From Mycolicibacterium hodleri (lineage in GTDB: Bacteria; Actinomycetota; Actinomycetes; Mycobacteriales; Mycobacteriaceae): a stretch of DNA of 64,000 nt. The DNA is taken from the NCBI RefSeq assembly GCF_006439015.1, contig NZ_RCZG01000007.1, positions 186,001 to 250,000 on the forward strand, written 5' to 3'. The notes beneath the pieces were generated by a model, which was not told the origin of the DNA, searched no databases, and saw nothing but the letters and a program-made list of their open reading frames with translations. Shown here piece after piece: positions 1 to 8,182 of the stretch (its first letter is position 1; each line of letters opens with the position of its first letter). Made by a program: the position numbers and the translations under genes.

Positions 1-1203
1 GGTGTCCCGGTTGACCTCGGTGGCACGTTCGTCGGGCCGACGCAGACCGCGGTACTCGAGCTCGCCGCCGAACTCGACTGCCCCACCGTACCGACCTACA
101 ACCACGGCAAGAACCTGATCCGGTGGCGCGGCCGGGTCAGGTCCTACCGCAGCACGATCCCCAAGTTGTCCATCCTCGAACTGCTCGACGTCTCGCGTGT
201 CCAGTGGCGCTTCGAGCGCCTCGGCAAGCACGTCCCGTTGGACAAGCCGTGGACCGCCCCAACCGCACACCGCCTTGACCAGGAGACGCTCGACGGTTGG
301 TTGCAATCGGTGCACGCCGGCAAGAGCACCAGGGACCTGATGGCGATCATGGCGAGGGTGACCTGGGGTTGCGAGCCCGACGAGGTGTCGATGCTGCACG
401 CCGTGCGTTACGTCAAGGCGGCGGGCGGCCTCGGGCCCATGCTCGACGTCAAGGGCGGCGCGCAGCAGGACCGCTTTCAGGCAGGCACCCAGCAGATCGC
501 CCTGCGCATGGCCGAGGACCTCGGCGATCGGGTGTGTCTCGGCAGCGCCGTGGAACGCATCGAGTACGAACCGGAGGGCGCCAGTGTGCACACCGCTACC
601 GGCGCAATGAGGACCCGCGCCGTCGTCGTCGCCGTACCGCCCGAGCACCGCGCGCTCATCACCTACGACCCGGGACTCCCCGTCGGCCACGCGGAATTGG
701 CCAGACACTGGCCGCAGGGCAACCTCAGCAAGGCCTATGCCGCGTACGAGACGCCGTTCTGGCGGGCCGACGGGCAATCTGGCGAAGCACTCTCCGACGA
801 CGGTCCGGTCTTCATCACCTTTGACGTCAGCCCCTCCCATGACGGACCTGGCATCCTGCTCGGCTTCACCGATGCACGCACGTTCGACCCGCTCGAGCCG
901 GACGTCCGCCGTGCCCGTGCCCTTGAGTGCTTCGCGAACCTCTTCGGTGACCGTGCCCTTCATCCGATCGACTACGTCGACCACCGTTGGGGCGCAGAGC
1001 CCTTCGCGCCGGGAGGTCCGACGGCTGCGGTGCCGCCCGGGTCGTGGACCGCCTACGGGCGGTGGCTGCGCGAGCCGGTGGACCGCATCTTCTGGGCGGG
1101 AACCGAGACCGCGGACGAGTGGACGGGGTTCCTCGACGGAGCAGTCCGGTCGGGCCACCGCGCGGCCGCCGAGGTCGCCGCGTACCTCACCCCTGCGAGC
1201 TGA
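1..1203 (+). CDS. Flavin monoamine oxidase family protein (5' end outside window)
   Basis: The reading frame is open from the first base, so the start and the N-terminal FAD-binding beta-alpha-beta unit lie upstream. The visible part begins with a DLGGTFVGPTQ block and ends with GTETADEWTGFLDGAVRSG, the C-terminal FAD-contacting segment of monoamine oxidase-like flavoenzymes. These oxidise primary amines to aldehydes with release of ammonia and hydrogen peroxide. About 400 residues are visible, against roughly 450 usual for the family. The 3' end overlaps the convergent hydrolase gene by 17 bp. The substrate cannot be told from the sequence. Confidence 0.9.
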   Translation, partial: GVPVDLGGTFVGPTQTAVLELAAELDCPTVPTYNHGKNLIRWRGRVRSYRSTIPKLSILELLDVSRVQWRFERLGKHVPLDKPWTAPTAHRLDQETLDGWLQSVHAGKSTRDLMAIMARVTWGCEPDEVSMLHAVRYVKAAGGLGPMLDVKGGAQQDRFQAGTQQIALRMAEDLGDRVCLGSAVERIEYEPEGASVHTATGAMRTRAVVVAVPPEHRALITYDPGLPVGHAELARHWPQGNLSKAYAAYETPFWRADGQSGEALSDDGPVFITFDVSPSHDGPGILLGFTDARTFDPLEPDVRRARALECFANLFGDRALHPIDYVDHRWGAEPFAPGGPTAAVPPGSWTAYGRWLREPVDRIFWAGTETADEWTGFLDGAVRSGHRAAAEVAAYLTPAS

Positions 1204-2143
1204 TGGGGCTTTGCGTCCGAACCGATTCGATGAGTGCCCGCAACTGCTGGTTGACCTCGTCGGGGTACTCCAGGGGTCCACAGTGGCCGCCGGGCAGCTC
1301 GACGAGGGACATCAGATTCGGCGCGTCCGCGGCGATCCGGCGGGACGCGCCGATGGGTAGCAGCCGGTCGTGGCGGCTACCGATGACCAGCGTCGGCACG
1401 GTGAGGTTGCGCAGCGAGATGTGCTTGGGGCCAAGAGAATCGACGAGAACGCGGGCCCATCCGCCGCGTCCGGCCGGTGGTGTCGACGCGAACAACTCGA
1501 AGACGAAGTCGGCGATGGCCGGGTCGGCGTCGCGGCCGACCGCCAGCGTCGCCACGAGACGGCGGCTCTGCTGGACGGAGCCGGGCATCAGCGGGGCGTG
1601 GCCGAGCTGCTTGAGCAGCGATCCCACGGCGAGCACCCGACTGCCTGCCAACGGCCGCGGAACCGGAATCAGATTGACGTTGCGCAGCAGGTCACCGGTC
1701 GTGGTGTTGATCAGTGCGACGGCGTCGGCGCTCTGTCGAACACGTAGTGGGTAACGCTGCGACCACGACGAGATGGCGATGCCACCCATCGAGTGGCCGG
1801 CGATCACGGCGCGCTCGTTCGGCGCCAGCGTGGCGGCCAGCACGGCATCGAGGTCGGCGGCGAGGAAGTCGAGGCCGTAATTCCCTCGACGTGGGGGCAC
1901 CCCGCTGCGACCGTGGCCCCGGTGGTCGTAGGCGATGACGCGGTAGTCGCCGGCCAGGTCGGTGATCTGATGGGCCCACACTCGGATCGCGCAGGTGATC
2001 CCATGGGCCAACACGATGGGGTATCCGTCCTCGGGACCGAACACCTCGGCGTGGATCTTCGTGCCGTCCACCGAGCGGACGTCGACCGAACGGCCGGGTG
2101 GCATCGAGTCCAGCACCGCCAGCCGCCTCGAGGTCATCACCAT
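1187..2143 (-). CDS. Alpha/beta hydrolase
   Basis: A 318-residue alpha/beta-hydrolase-fold protein. HG of the oxyanion region is near residues 47-48, the nucleophile elbow GHSMGG puts the serine near residue 118, and GGHCG near the C-terminus supplies the catalytic histidine. The frame is open further upstream to 2269, but the upstream part is arginine-rich and unlike the family, so ATG 2143 (MVMTSRR) is preferred; ATG 2137 is also possible. It follows the zinc alcohol dehydrogenase on the same strand by 64 bp and may be cotranscribed. Substrate unknown; an esterase or haloperoxidase-like role is possible. Confidence 0.85.
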   Translation of the reverse strand: MVMTSRRLAVLDSMPPGRSVDVRSVDGTKIHAEVFGPEDGYPIVLAHGITCAIRVWAHQITDLAGDYRVIAYDHRGHGRSGVPPRRGNYGLDFLAADLDAVLAATLAPNERAVIAGHSMGGIAISSWSQRYPLRVRQSADAVALINTTTGDLLRNVNLIPVPRPLAGSRVLAVGSLLKQLGHAPLMPGSVQQSRRLVATLAVGRDADPAIADFVFELFASTPPAGRGGWARVLVDSLGPKHISLRNLTVPTLVIGSRHDRLLPIGASRRIAADAPNLMSLVELPGGHCGPLEYPDEVNQQLRALIESVRTQSPISSQG

Positions 2144-2207
2144 GCGTGCACTCCGATCCGCCACGGCACCTTTGCCAGCGGCTGTCGAATTGTAACTATT
2201 GCAGCGC

Positions 2208-3302
2208 TCAGCGCGACATCGCGACCACCGGTTTGATGGCTGTTCCCGTCGTCGCAGCGGTCCAGGCATCGCCGAACCGGTCGAGCTCGAACCGGGTCAC
2301 CACCTTGTCCAGCGGCAGCTCGCCGCGACGCGACAGCTCGGCGAGCCGTGGAATGAAGACATGGGGATCGCTGTCACCCTCGACTACGCCGCGCACCCGC
2401 AACCCCTTGGCCAGAATCAGTCCCACCGGAAGGTCGGCGTGGAGTGCGCCCAACCCGACGAGGGCCAGCATGCCGCAGGCTCGGAGCGTCTGCAGCGCGG
2501 TAGCGATGACACCGGGCAGGGCGGTCGTATCCACCGCGATCGTCGGCCCGCCGCCGGTCAGGTCTCCCAGCTGCGCGACGACGTCGTCGGTGTTCGGGTC
2601 TAGCGTCGCCGTTGCGCCCAATTCCGTTGCCAGTAACCGACGTTCGGCTAGCGGATCCACGGCGACCACGGCACGGCAGCCCGCGAGCCGGGCGCCCATC
2701 ACCGCCGACAGGCCTACCGCGCCCGCACCAAAGACGACCAGTGCGTCGTGGGTCCCCGCGGACGTCGCGCCGAGCACCGTGCCGACGCCGGTCTGCACAC
2801 TGCAGCCAAGGGGCGCCGCCAAGACCGGGTCCAGCGGTTCGGTCAGCGGGACGGCATTGGCGGGATGCACCAGCACGTGCGTGGCGAAACTGGACTGGCC
2901 GAAGAAGCCGCCTCGCAGCGGTATGCCGCCCAGACGCAGTGCGCTGGAGTGATCGGCGCGGTCGCCGCGCAGGTTCAGATCCGTCGCGTGGTCGCAGTAT
3001 GCGGGCCTGCCCGCCACGCAGGTCGGGCACCGTCCGCAACTGGCGAAGGTCAACACGACCTGTTGCCCAATCTCGACACCGGCTCGCGGACCTGTCGCGA
3101 CCACGGTGCCCACCCCTTCGTGACCGAAGACCATGGGTAGTTTGCGGGCGGGCCACCGAGCGGCGACGCTGACGTCGGTGTGACAGATACCGACCGCGTC
3201 GACCCTGACCAGCAACTCGCTGTCGACCGGAGGTCGGACCTCGACGTCGACCAGCTGAGGTGCTGCGCCCTCGGACAGCAAGACCGCGGCACGTGCGTCC
3301 AT
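2208..3302 (-). CDS. Zinc-dependent alcohol dehydrogenase (aryl/benzyl-alcohol dehydrogenase-like)
   Basis: A 364-residue medium-chain dehydrogenase/reductase. The catalytic zinc site shows as GICHTD near residue 40 and GHEGVG near 65. The structural zinc lobe is CGRCPTCVAGRPAYC, and the NAD(P) Rossmann motif is GAGAVGLSAV. The architecture matches enzymes that interconvert alcohols and aldehydes, particularly the benzyl-alcohol dehydrogenase group; the substrate is inferred only at class level. The start is ATG 3302, with an in-frame GTG directly before it at 3305. It is transcribed divergently from the quinone oxidoreductase with only about 25 bp between start codons, so the two promoters must overlap each other or the neighbouring 5' ends. 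Confidence 0.9.
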   Translation of the reverse strand: MDARAAVLLSEGAAPQLVDVEVRPPVDSELLVRVDAVGICHTDVSVAARWPARKLPMVFGHEGVGTVVATGPRAGVEIGQQVVLTFASCGRCPTCVAGRPAYCDHATDLNLRGDRADHSSALRLGGIPLRGGFFGQSSFATHVLVHPANAVPLTEPLDPVLAAPLGCSVQTGVGTVLGATSAGTHDALVVFGAGAVGLSAVMGARLAGCRAVVAVDPLAERRLLATELGATATLDPNTDDVVAQLGDLTGGGPTIAVDTTALPGVIATALQTLRACGMLALVGLGALHADLPVGLILAKGLRVRGVVEGDSDPHVFIPRLAELSRRGELPLDKVVTRFELDRFGDAWTAATTGTAIKPVVAMSR

Positions 3303-3327
3303 CACGGGGGGATGTTAAATGGTGACG

Positions 3328-4314
3328 ATGCGCGCCATTCAGATACCCAGGCTCGACGGTCCGGATGCGGCGGAACTCGTCGAGATCGACGAGCCGCGTC
3401 CCGGCGACCCCCATCCTGAAAACGACGTCCTCATCGACGTCCACGCTGCCGGTGTCGCGTTCCCCGATGCCCTTCAGACGCGCGGGCTCTACCAACACAA
3501 GCCGGAGCTTCCGTACATACCGGGCGCCGAGATCGCCGGCATCGTGCGCAGCGCTCCCCCTGGCGCCCACGTGGCGGCAGGCGATCGAGTGGCGGCGCTG
3601 ACGATGCTCTCCGGTGCGATGGCGGAAGTCGTTGCGCTGCCGGCAGATCGGGTGTTCAAGTTACCGGATGCGGTGAGTTTCGAAGCGGGTGCCGGACTAC
3701 TGTTCAACGACCTGACGGTGCACTGCGCCCTGCGTACCCGAGGCCGCCTGGTGGCCGGCGAGTCGGTGCTGGTGCACGGCGCGGCCGGCGGCATCGGCAC
3801 CTCGACCCTGCGGCTGGCTTCGGCGTGGGGCGCGGCGCGCACGATCGCCGTCGTCAGCACCGAAGACAAGGCCGACGTCGCCCGCGCGGCAGGTGCGACC
3901 GACGTAGTGCTGGCCGACGGGTTCAAGGACGCCGTCAAGGAACTCACCGGAGGCCGCGGCGTCGACATCGTGGTGGACCCGGTCGGAGGTGATCGATTCA
4001 CCGACTCCCTACGCTCCCTCGCGCCCGGTGGCCGACTCCTGGTCATCGGCTTCACGGGCGGCGAGATCCCCACGGTCAAGGTGAACCGGCTGCTGCTCAA
4101 CAACGTCGACGCCGTCGGTGTCGGCTGGGGCGCCTGGGCTGCGACCCACCCCGGATACCTGGCCGAACAGTGGGCCGAACTCGAGCCGATGCTCGCCTCG
4201 GGCGCGGTGTCGGCGCCCGAACCCGTCGTCTACCCCCTCGAGCGGGCCGGCGAGGCCATCGCGTCCCTCGAGGACCGCTCCGCGAAGGGCAAAGTCGTCG
4301 TCACGGTTCGTTAG
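3328..4314 (+). CDS. NADPH:quinone oxidoreductase family protein
   Basis: A 328-residue zinc-free medium-chain reductase. The Rossmann motif is HGAAGGIGTS, and the family hallmark GGRGVDIVVDPVGGDRF follows. The cysteine and histidine zinc ligands of the neighbouring alcohol dehydrogenase are missing, as expected for quinone oxidoreductases (zeta-crystallin type), which reduce quinones or enones with NADPH. ATG 3328 (MRAIQIP) gives the normal family N-terminus; an in-frame ATG at 3319 adds three residues. The gene stands alone, divergent from the alcohol dehydrogenase. Confidence 0.88.
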   Translation: MRAIQIPRLDGPDAAELVEIDEPRPGDPHPENDVLIDVHAAGVAFPDALQTRGLYQHKPELPYIPGAEIAGIVRSAPPGAHVAAGDRVAALTMLSGAMAEVVALPADRVFKLPDAVSFEAGAGLLFNDLTVHCALRTRGRLVAGESVLVHGAAGGIGTSTLRLASAWGAARTIAVVSTEDKADVARAAGATDVVLADGFKDAVKELTGGRGVDIVVDPVGGDRFTDSLRSLAPGGRLLVIGFTGGEIPTVKVNRLLLNNVDAVGVGWGAWAATHPGYLAEQWAELEPMLASGAVSAPEPVVYPLERAGEAIASLEDRSAKGKVVVTVR

Positions 4315-4382
4315 GTCGGTCAAAGCGGTCGGGATGAGCTGAACGATGGCGCGAGATGACCAGGTGCGCAATGATGCCGCCC

Positions 4383-5243
4383 ATGCGTAATCTCTCGAAT
4401 CTGGTGTCCACGCTGGCGCTCATCTGCCTGGGGGCTGCCACGGCCTGTGCTCCCACCGATGACACGGCGAGCAGCACGTCGTCGGCGCCCGCAGCGGCGA
4501 GCGAGTGCACCAAGGACTCTCTGAGCACCCTGACGAAGGGGTCCATCACCTTCGGCACCGATCAACCGGCGTACCCGCCGTGGTTCGTGGACGACGACCC
4601 CGCCAACGGCAAGGGCTTCGAATCGGCGGTTGCCTACGCCGTCGCAGGCAAGCTCGGCTACGCCGCCGAGGACGTGAAATGGGTTCGGGTACCGTTCAAT
4701 TCGGCTATCGCACCGGGCCCAAAGACGTTCGACGCCAACCTCAATGAGTTCTCCATCACCGATGAACGCAAGCAGGCCGTCGACTTCTCCTCGCCGTACT
4801 TCAACGTGACGCAGGCCGTCGTCGCAGTGAAATCCTCGCCGGCCGCCGGCGTCACGACCCTTGACGGGCTCAAGGGTCTCAAGCTCGGCGCTCAAGTCGG
4901 CACGACCAGCTACACGGCCGCCAAGGCGATCGACCCGGGCGTTGCAGTGTTCAACAACAACGACGACGCCAAGGCAGCGCTGTCCAACGGCCAGATCGAC
5001 GCACTGGTCCTCGATCTGCCCACGGCCTTCCAAGTACAGAGCGAACTGACCGACGGCGTCATAGTCGGTCAGTTGCCGTCGGGCACCGAGAAGGCCGAGC
5101 AGTTCGGCATCGTGCTCGACAAGGGCAGCCCGCTGACCACATGCGTGTCGAAAGCCGTCGATGCCCTGGGCAATGACGGCGAGCTGTTCAAGCTGCAGAA
5201 GGTGTGGCTCACCGGCGCCGGCAACGCACCGGTTTTGTCGTGA
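4383..5243 (+). CDS. Amino-acid ABC transporter substrate-binding lipoprotein
   Basis: A 286-residue periplasmic binding protein of the polar amino-acid family. The N-terminal export signal ends at Cys22 (LGAATAC), a somewhat atypical lipobox with Ala at -3. The mature part carries the family blocks FGTDQPAYPPW, FSITDERKQAVDFSSPYF and LDGLKGLKLGAQVGTTS. It should be anchored on the outer face of the membrane and deliver an amino acid or similar small ligand to the permease. ATG 4383 is chosen over ATG 4356 because the signal peptide begins there. It is the first gene of a three-gene operon and its stop overlaps the permease start by 4 bp. Confidence 0.9.
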   Translation: MRNLSNLVSTLALICLGAATACAPTDDTASSTSSAPAAASECTKDSLSTLTKGSITFGTDQPAYPPWFVDDDPANGKGFESAVAYAVAGKLGYAAEDVKWVRVPFNSAIAPGPKTFDANLNEFSITDERKQAVDFSSPYFNVTQAVVAVKSSPAAGVTTLDGLKGLKLGAQVGTTSYTAAKAIDPGVAVFNNNDDAKAALSNGQIDALVLDLPTAFQVQSELTDGVIVGQLPSGTEKAEQFGIVLDKGSPLTTCVSKAVDALGNDGELFKLQKVWLTGAGNAPVLS

Positions 5244-6067
5244 CCACGGCCGCCCTTGACCGGGTGGCCTACCGGCAGTCCCGAGCCCGGCGGTCCACCC
5301 TCGTCGCGCTCGTGTCGACCGTGGTGTTCGCGGCAGTCCTGCTGTTCGCGGTGACGTCGTCACCGGGCTGGCCGCGAGTCCGAGACTCGTTCTTCAACCT
5401 GCGGATCGGCTGGGACAGCTTGCCTGCGCTGTTGGAGGGATTGTGGCTCAACATTCGGGTTCTGGTGATCTGCCAGGTGTTGATCCTCGTCTTCGGACTC
5501 GGCCTGGCGGCAATGCGGACGTTGCGGGGACCCGTGTGGTTTCCCTTGCGGGCGTTGGCAACCGGATACGTCGATCTGTTCCGGGGCCTGCCACTGCTGA
5601 TCTGTCTGTACCTCGTCGGCTTCGGCCTGCCGGGGTTGCGACTCTCCGGCCTGCCGACGAACCCGGTGATACTCGGCGGTCTGGCTCTGGTGTTGGTCTA
5701 CTCCGCCTACGTGGCCGAGGTGTTCCGAGCGGGCATCGAATCGGTCCACCCGTCGCAGTTGGCCGCCGCCAAGTCCCTCGGCCTGAACCATCGGCGCACC
5801 ATGCGGCTGGTGGTGCTCCCGCAGGCGACCCGCAGGGTGACACCTGCACTCCTCAACGACTTCGTGGCGTTGCAGAAGGACTGCGGACTGATCTCGGTGC
5901 TCGGCGCCGTCGACGCGGTACGCGCCGCCCAGATCCAGGCCGCCACCACGTACAACTTCACTCCCTACGTCGTTGCCGGCCTGTTGTTCGTCGCGCTCGC
6001 CGTGCCGTCGGCCCGGCTGGCCGACTGGGCGTCCACGCGTGCGGCGGTCCGGCAGGGTGCGGTATGA
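5240..6067 (+). CDS. Amino-acid ABC transporter permease
   Basis: A 275-residue inner-membrane permease of the His/Glu/Gln/Arg family with about five hydrophobic segments. A cytoplasmic EAA-like loop contains AAKSLGLNHRRTM and VVLPQA, which docks on the ATPase. GTG 5240 is preferred because it overlaps the upstream stop as GTGA; an upstream in-frame start at 5204 would run well into the binding-protein gene. The 3' end overlaps the ATPase start as ATGA. Only one permease gene is present, so the channel is probably a homodimer. Confidence 0.9.
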   Translation: MTTAALDRVAYRQSRARRSTLVALVSTVVFAAVLLFAVTSSPGWPRVRDSFFNLRIGWDSLPALLEGLWLNIRVLVICQVLILVFGLGLAAMRTLRGPVWFPLRALATGYVDLFRGLPLLICLYLVGFGLPGLRLSGLPTNPVILGGLALVLVYSAYVAEVFRAGIESVHPSQLAAAKSLGLNHRRTMRLVVLPQATRRVTPALLNDFVALQKDCGLISVLGAVDAVRAAQIQAATTYNFTPYVVAGLLFVALAVPSARLADWASTRAAVRQGAV

Positions 6068-6966
6068 ACGGCGCCCAGGACCCGGCGGGCAGGAGCGAAG
6101 CGACCCGGGAAAATGCCCCGGCGGGCAGGAGCGAAGCGACCCGGGAAAATGCCCCGGCGGGCAGGAGCGAAGCGACCCGGGACAATGACCCGGCGGGCAG
6201 GAGCGAAGCGACCCGGGACAAATACCCCGTGCTGTCGGTCCGGGGTCTGACGAAGGCATATCACGATCGACCAGTTTTGACGGGTATCGACCTCGACGGC
6301 GCCGAGCATCAGGTCGTCGTGCTGATCGGGGCGTCTGGATCGGGAAAGTCGACGCTGCTGAGATGCATCGACCTGCTGGAAGACATCGACGACGGACAGA
6401 TCCTCCTCGACGGCCGCGACATCAGCGATCCGCGTATCGACGCCGACAAGGCTCGCCAGGCCATGGGCATGGTGTTCCAGTCGTTCAACCTGTTTCCCCA
6501 CATGTCCGCCCTCGCGAACGTGGCACTGGCTCCGCGGGTGGTGCACGGGTCGACCCGCCGCGAGGCACAGGATCGCGGCCGCGAACTGTTGGCACGGGTC
6601 GGCCTGGCCGCCCACGCGGACGCGTACCCGGACAAGCTGTCCGGCGGTCAGCAGCAGCGGGTGGCCATCGCCCGCGCGCTGGCGTACGACCCACGACTAT
6701 TGCTGCTCGACGAGATCACCAGCGCGCTGGACCCCGAATTGGTCGGCGAGGTGCTTGCCCTCGTCCGCGAATTGGCGACTGCGGGGCGCACGATCGTGAT
6801 GGCGACCCACGAAATGGCGTTTGCCCGCGAGGTCGCCGATAGAGTGTGCTTCCTCGATGGCGGCATGATCGTCGAATCAGGCTCTGCGGAAAGGGTCTTG
6901 ACCGACCCGCAGCAGATTCGGACCCGACAGTTCCTCCAGCGGTTCACCGGGCTCGACGCGTCCTAG
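6064..6966 (+). CDS. Amino-acid ABC transporter ATP-binding protein with repetitive N-terminal extension
   Basis: A 300-residue ATPase of the GlnQ/HisP type that energises the importer. Walker A is GASGSGKST, the signature is LSGGQQQR, Walker B is LLLLDEITSALDPE (Ile where Pro is usual) and the switch is ATHEM. The ABC core starts only near residue 56. Before it lie four tandem copies of a 12-residue unit, PAGRSEATR plus three variable residues, encoded by the 36-bp repeat at 6082-6225. Family members normally begin directly with the VLSVRGLTK-like strand, so this is an added, probably disordered, hydrophilic leader. ATG 6064 overlaps the permease stop. A start after the repeats is possible but no better start codon was seen. 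Confidence 0.9.
   Translation: MNGAQDPAGRSEATRENAPAGRSEATRENAPAGRSEATRDNDPAGRSEATRDKYPVLSVRGLTKAYHDRPVLTGIDLDGAEHQVVVLIGASGSGKSTLLRCIDLLEDIDDGQILLDGRDISDPRIDADKARQAMGMVFQSFNLFPHMSALANVALAPRVVHGSTRREAQDRGRELLARVGLAAHADAYPDKLSGGQQQRVAIARALAYDPRLLLLDEITSALDPELVGEVLALVRELATAGRTIVMATHEMAFAREVADRVCFLDGGMIVESGSAERVLTDPQQIRTRQFLQRFTGLDAS
6082..6225 (+). repeat. Four tandem 36-bp repeats in frame within the ABC ATPase gene
   Basis: Units lie at 6082-6117, 6118-6153, 6154-6189 and 6190-6225. Each contains the core GCAGGAGCGAAGCGACCCGG, and they differ only at a few bases near the unit end (GAAAATGCC against GACAATGAC or GACAAATAC). The period is a multiple of three and the frame stays open, so each unit encodes 12 residues beginning PAGRSEATR. 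The near-identity implies recent expansion by slippage or unequal crossing-over. Confidence 0.95.
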
Positions 6967-7150
6967 CGATCCCATGGCGCGGTGTCGTCCATCTTCAAAG
7001 TGGTTGGCCTGCTGACTCTTCACCCGGTCGATGTCGTCCTTGGCAGTCCACGCTTCCGCGCGAGCCTGGCAGCACCGCCGCGGCGGTCATCACAACGCGT
7101 GGTAGGCGTGCGTAGTCTCGAATCGTCGTCACGAAGAAGGGTTCAGAACT

Positions 7151-7930
7151 ATGAAGGCAACGGTGACCCCCGAGGCCGAAAGCGCCATCGTGGACATCTC
7201 CCGGCGCCACGGGCTCTCCCGCGAGGCCGTCCTCGCCATGCTGTTGGCCGTCCACGCCGGCGGTGGCACCATGGCACAGTTTTCGCTCCCCGAACTCGGC
7301 GGATCGGGACAGTGGATGCGGGGCGGAATGACGATGGTCGGCAACATGTTCGACAACGCGCTTAAAGCGCGGGTGGATGCGCTGTGCGGCGAATTGGCCC
7401 AACTGCTCTCCACGACCGCGGTTTTCCCGGCCACGACCGCGAGCTCCCAATTCGCCGGGTTCACCTCAGACAACTGGTGGCCCGCCGATCTCGGTGTCCC
7501 CAGCGCATCCGGCGGACAGAACGACGAACGCTACGCCGTCTTCCCGAGCACCCACCGATTGGCGATTCAGGCCAAGGGCGTCACACGGGTTTTCGACACC
7601 GGCGAGCACCGAATCGGCGGCGTCCAACAGCAGCAGGGAGGTGGACCCGGCTCAGCGAGCTTCACCAGCCAGTTGGGCACTTTCGACATATCCAGCTTGC
7701 GCGAGCTCGGTGCGCAGCAGGTGGCCGAGAGCCGCACCGCTGCGCCGCAGTACCAAGCCGACTCGACACCGCCAGCAGCTCCTCCGACGCCCGAGGCCGC
7801 CAGCAGCACATCAGAAAATCCGGCAACGATCATCGGCGCCATCGAGTCGCTTGCCGGACTTCATCAGCGCGGCATCGTCACCGACGAAGAGTTCACCGCC
7901 AAGAAGGCGGAACTCCTCGGCCGACTCTGA
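7151..7930 (+). CDS. Hypothetical protein with C-terminal SHOCT domain
   Basis: A 259-residue protein. The last 30 residues (LAGLHQRGIVTDEEFTAKKAELL) form a SHOCT helical-pair motif, a short C-terminal domain of unknown function common in actinobacteria. The N-terminal part starts MKATVTPEAESAIVDISRRHG, with a helix-turn-helix-like stretch (ISRRHGLSREAVLAMLLA), followed by a glycine-rich patch and a Pro/Ala/Ser-rich linker before SHOCT. The AAGGG preceding ATG 7151 is a plausible ribosome site. It stands alone between the ABC operon and the P450. I do not recognise a specific function. Confidence 0.75.
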   Translation: MKATVTPEAESAIVDISRRHGLSREAVLAMLLAVHAGGGTMAQFSLPELGGSGQWMRGGMTMVGNMFDNALKARVDALCGELAQLLSTTAVFPATTASSQFAGFTSDNWWPADLGVPSASGGQNDERYAVFPSTHRLAIQAKGVTRVFDTGEHRIGGVQQQQGGGPGSASFTSQLGTFDISSLRELGAQQVAESRTAAPQYQADSTPPAAPPTPEAASSTSENPATIIGAIESLAGLHQRGIVTDEEFTAKKAELLGRL

Positions 7931-7959
7931 GTGCCATACAGCCCAGGTCAATCAGGTAT

Positions 7960-8034
7960 GTCGAATCAACCTCTGCTGCAGGGGTCTTGACCGACCCACA
8001 CCACGGCCGGACCCGCCGGTCCAACCGTGCGTTC
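7960..8034 (+). pseudogene. Decayed fragment of an ABC ATPase 3' end
   Basis: These bases are plainly homologous to 6871-6945, the 3' end of the intact ABC ATPase upstream. Both begin GTCGAATCA and share an exact 16-base block, GGGTCTTGACCGACCC. In the corresponding frame the fragment still reads VES-SA--VLTDP---RTR, matching the C-terminus of the intact ATPase. The rest of the duplicate is gone. This marks a past tandem duplication, or insertion and loss, of the transporter region before the P450 promoter. Confidence 0.65.
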
Positions 8035-8182
8035 CGGCTCGGCATTCGGGTCGGATCGTCGCCTGAGCTCACCGTGACACGGCCGTGGGGCATGCGCCAT
8101 CCGAGCGCACATTCCGCGAAACCCCGGCATCCAGCTTCGAATGGATGTAGTCCTCATAGGAACAGATTGCCTGGGGAGACAC

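Noticed and set aside
6082..6225. Regular 36-bp repeats as a CRISPR array
   Set aside because: Units abut without spacers, stay in frame and lie inside the ABC ATPase gene.
5443..6966. A 507-residue ABC ATPase
   Set aside because: The upstream part is a shadow of the permease gene; ATG 6064 overlaps the permease stop.
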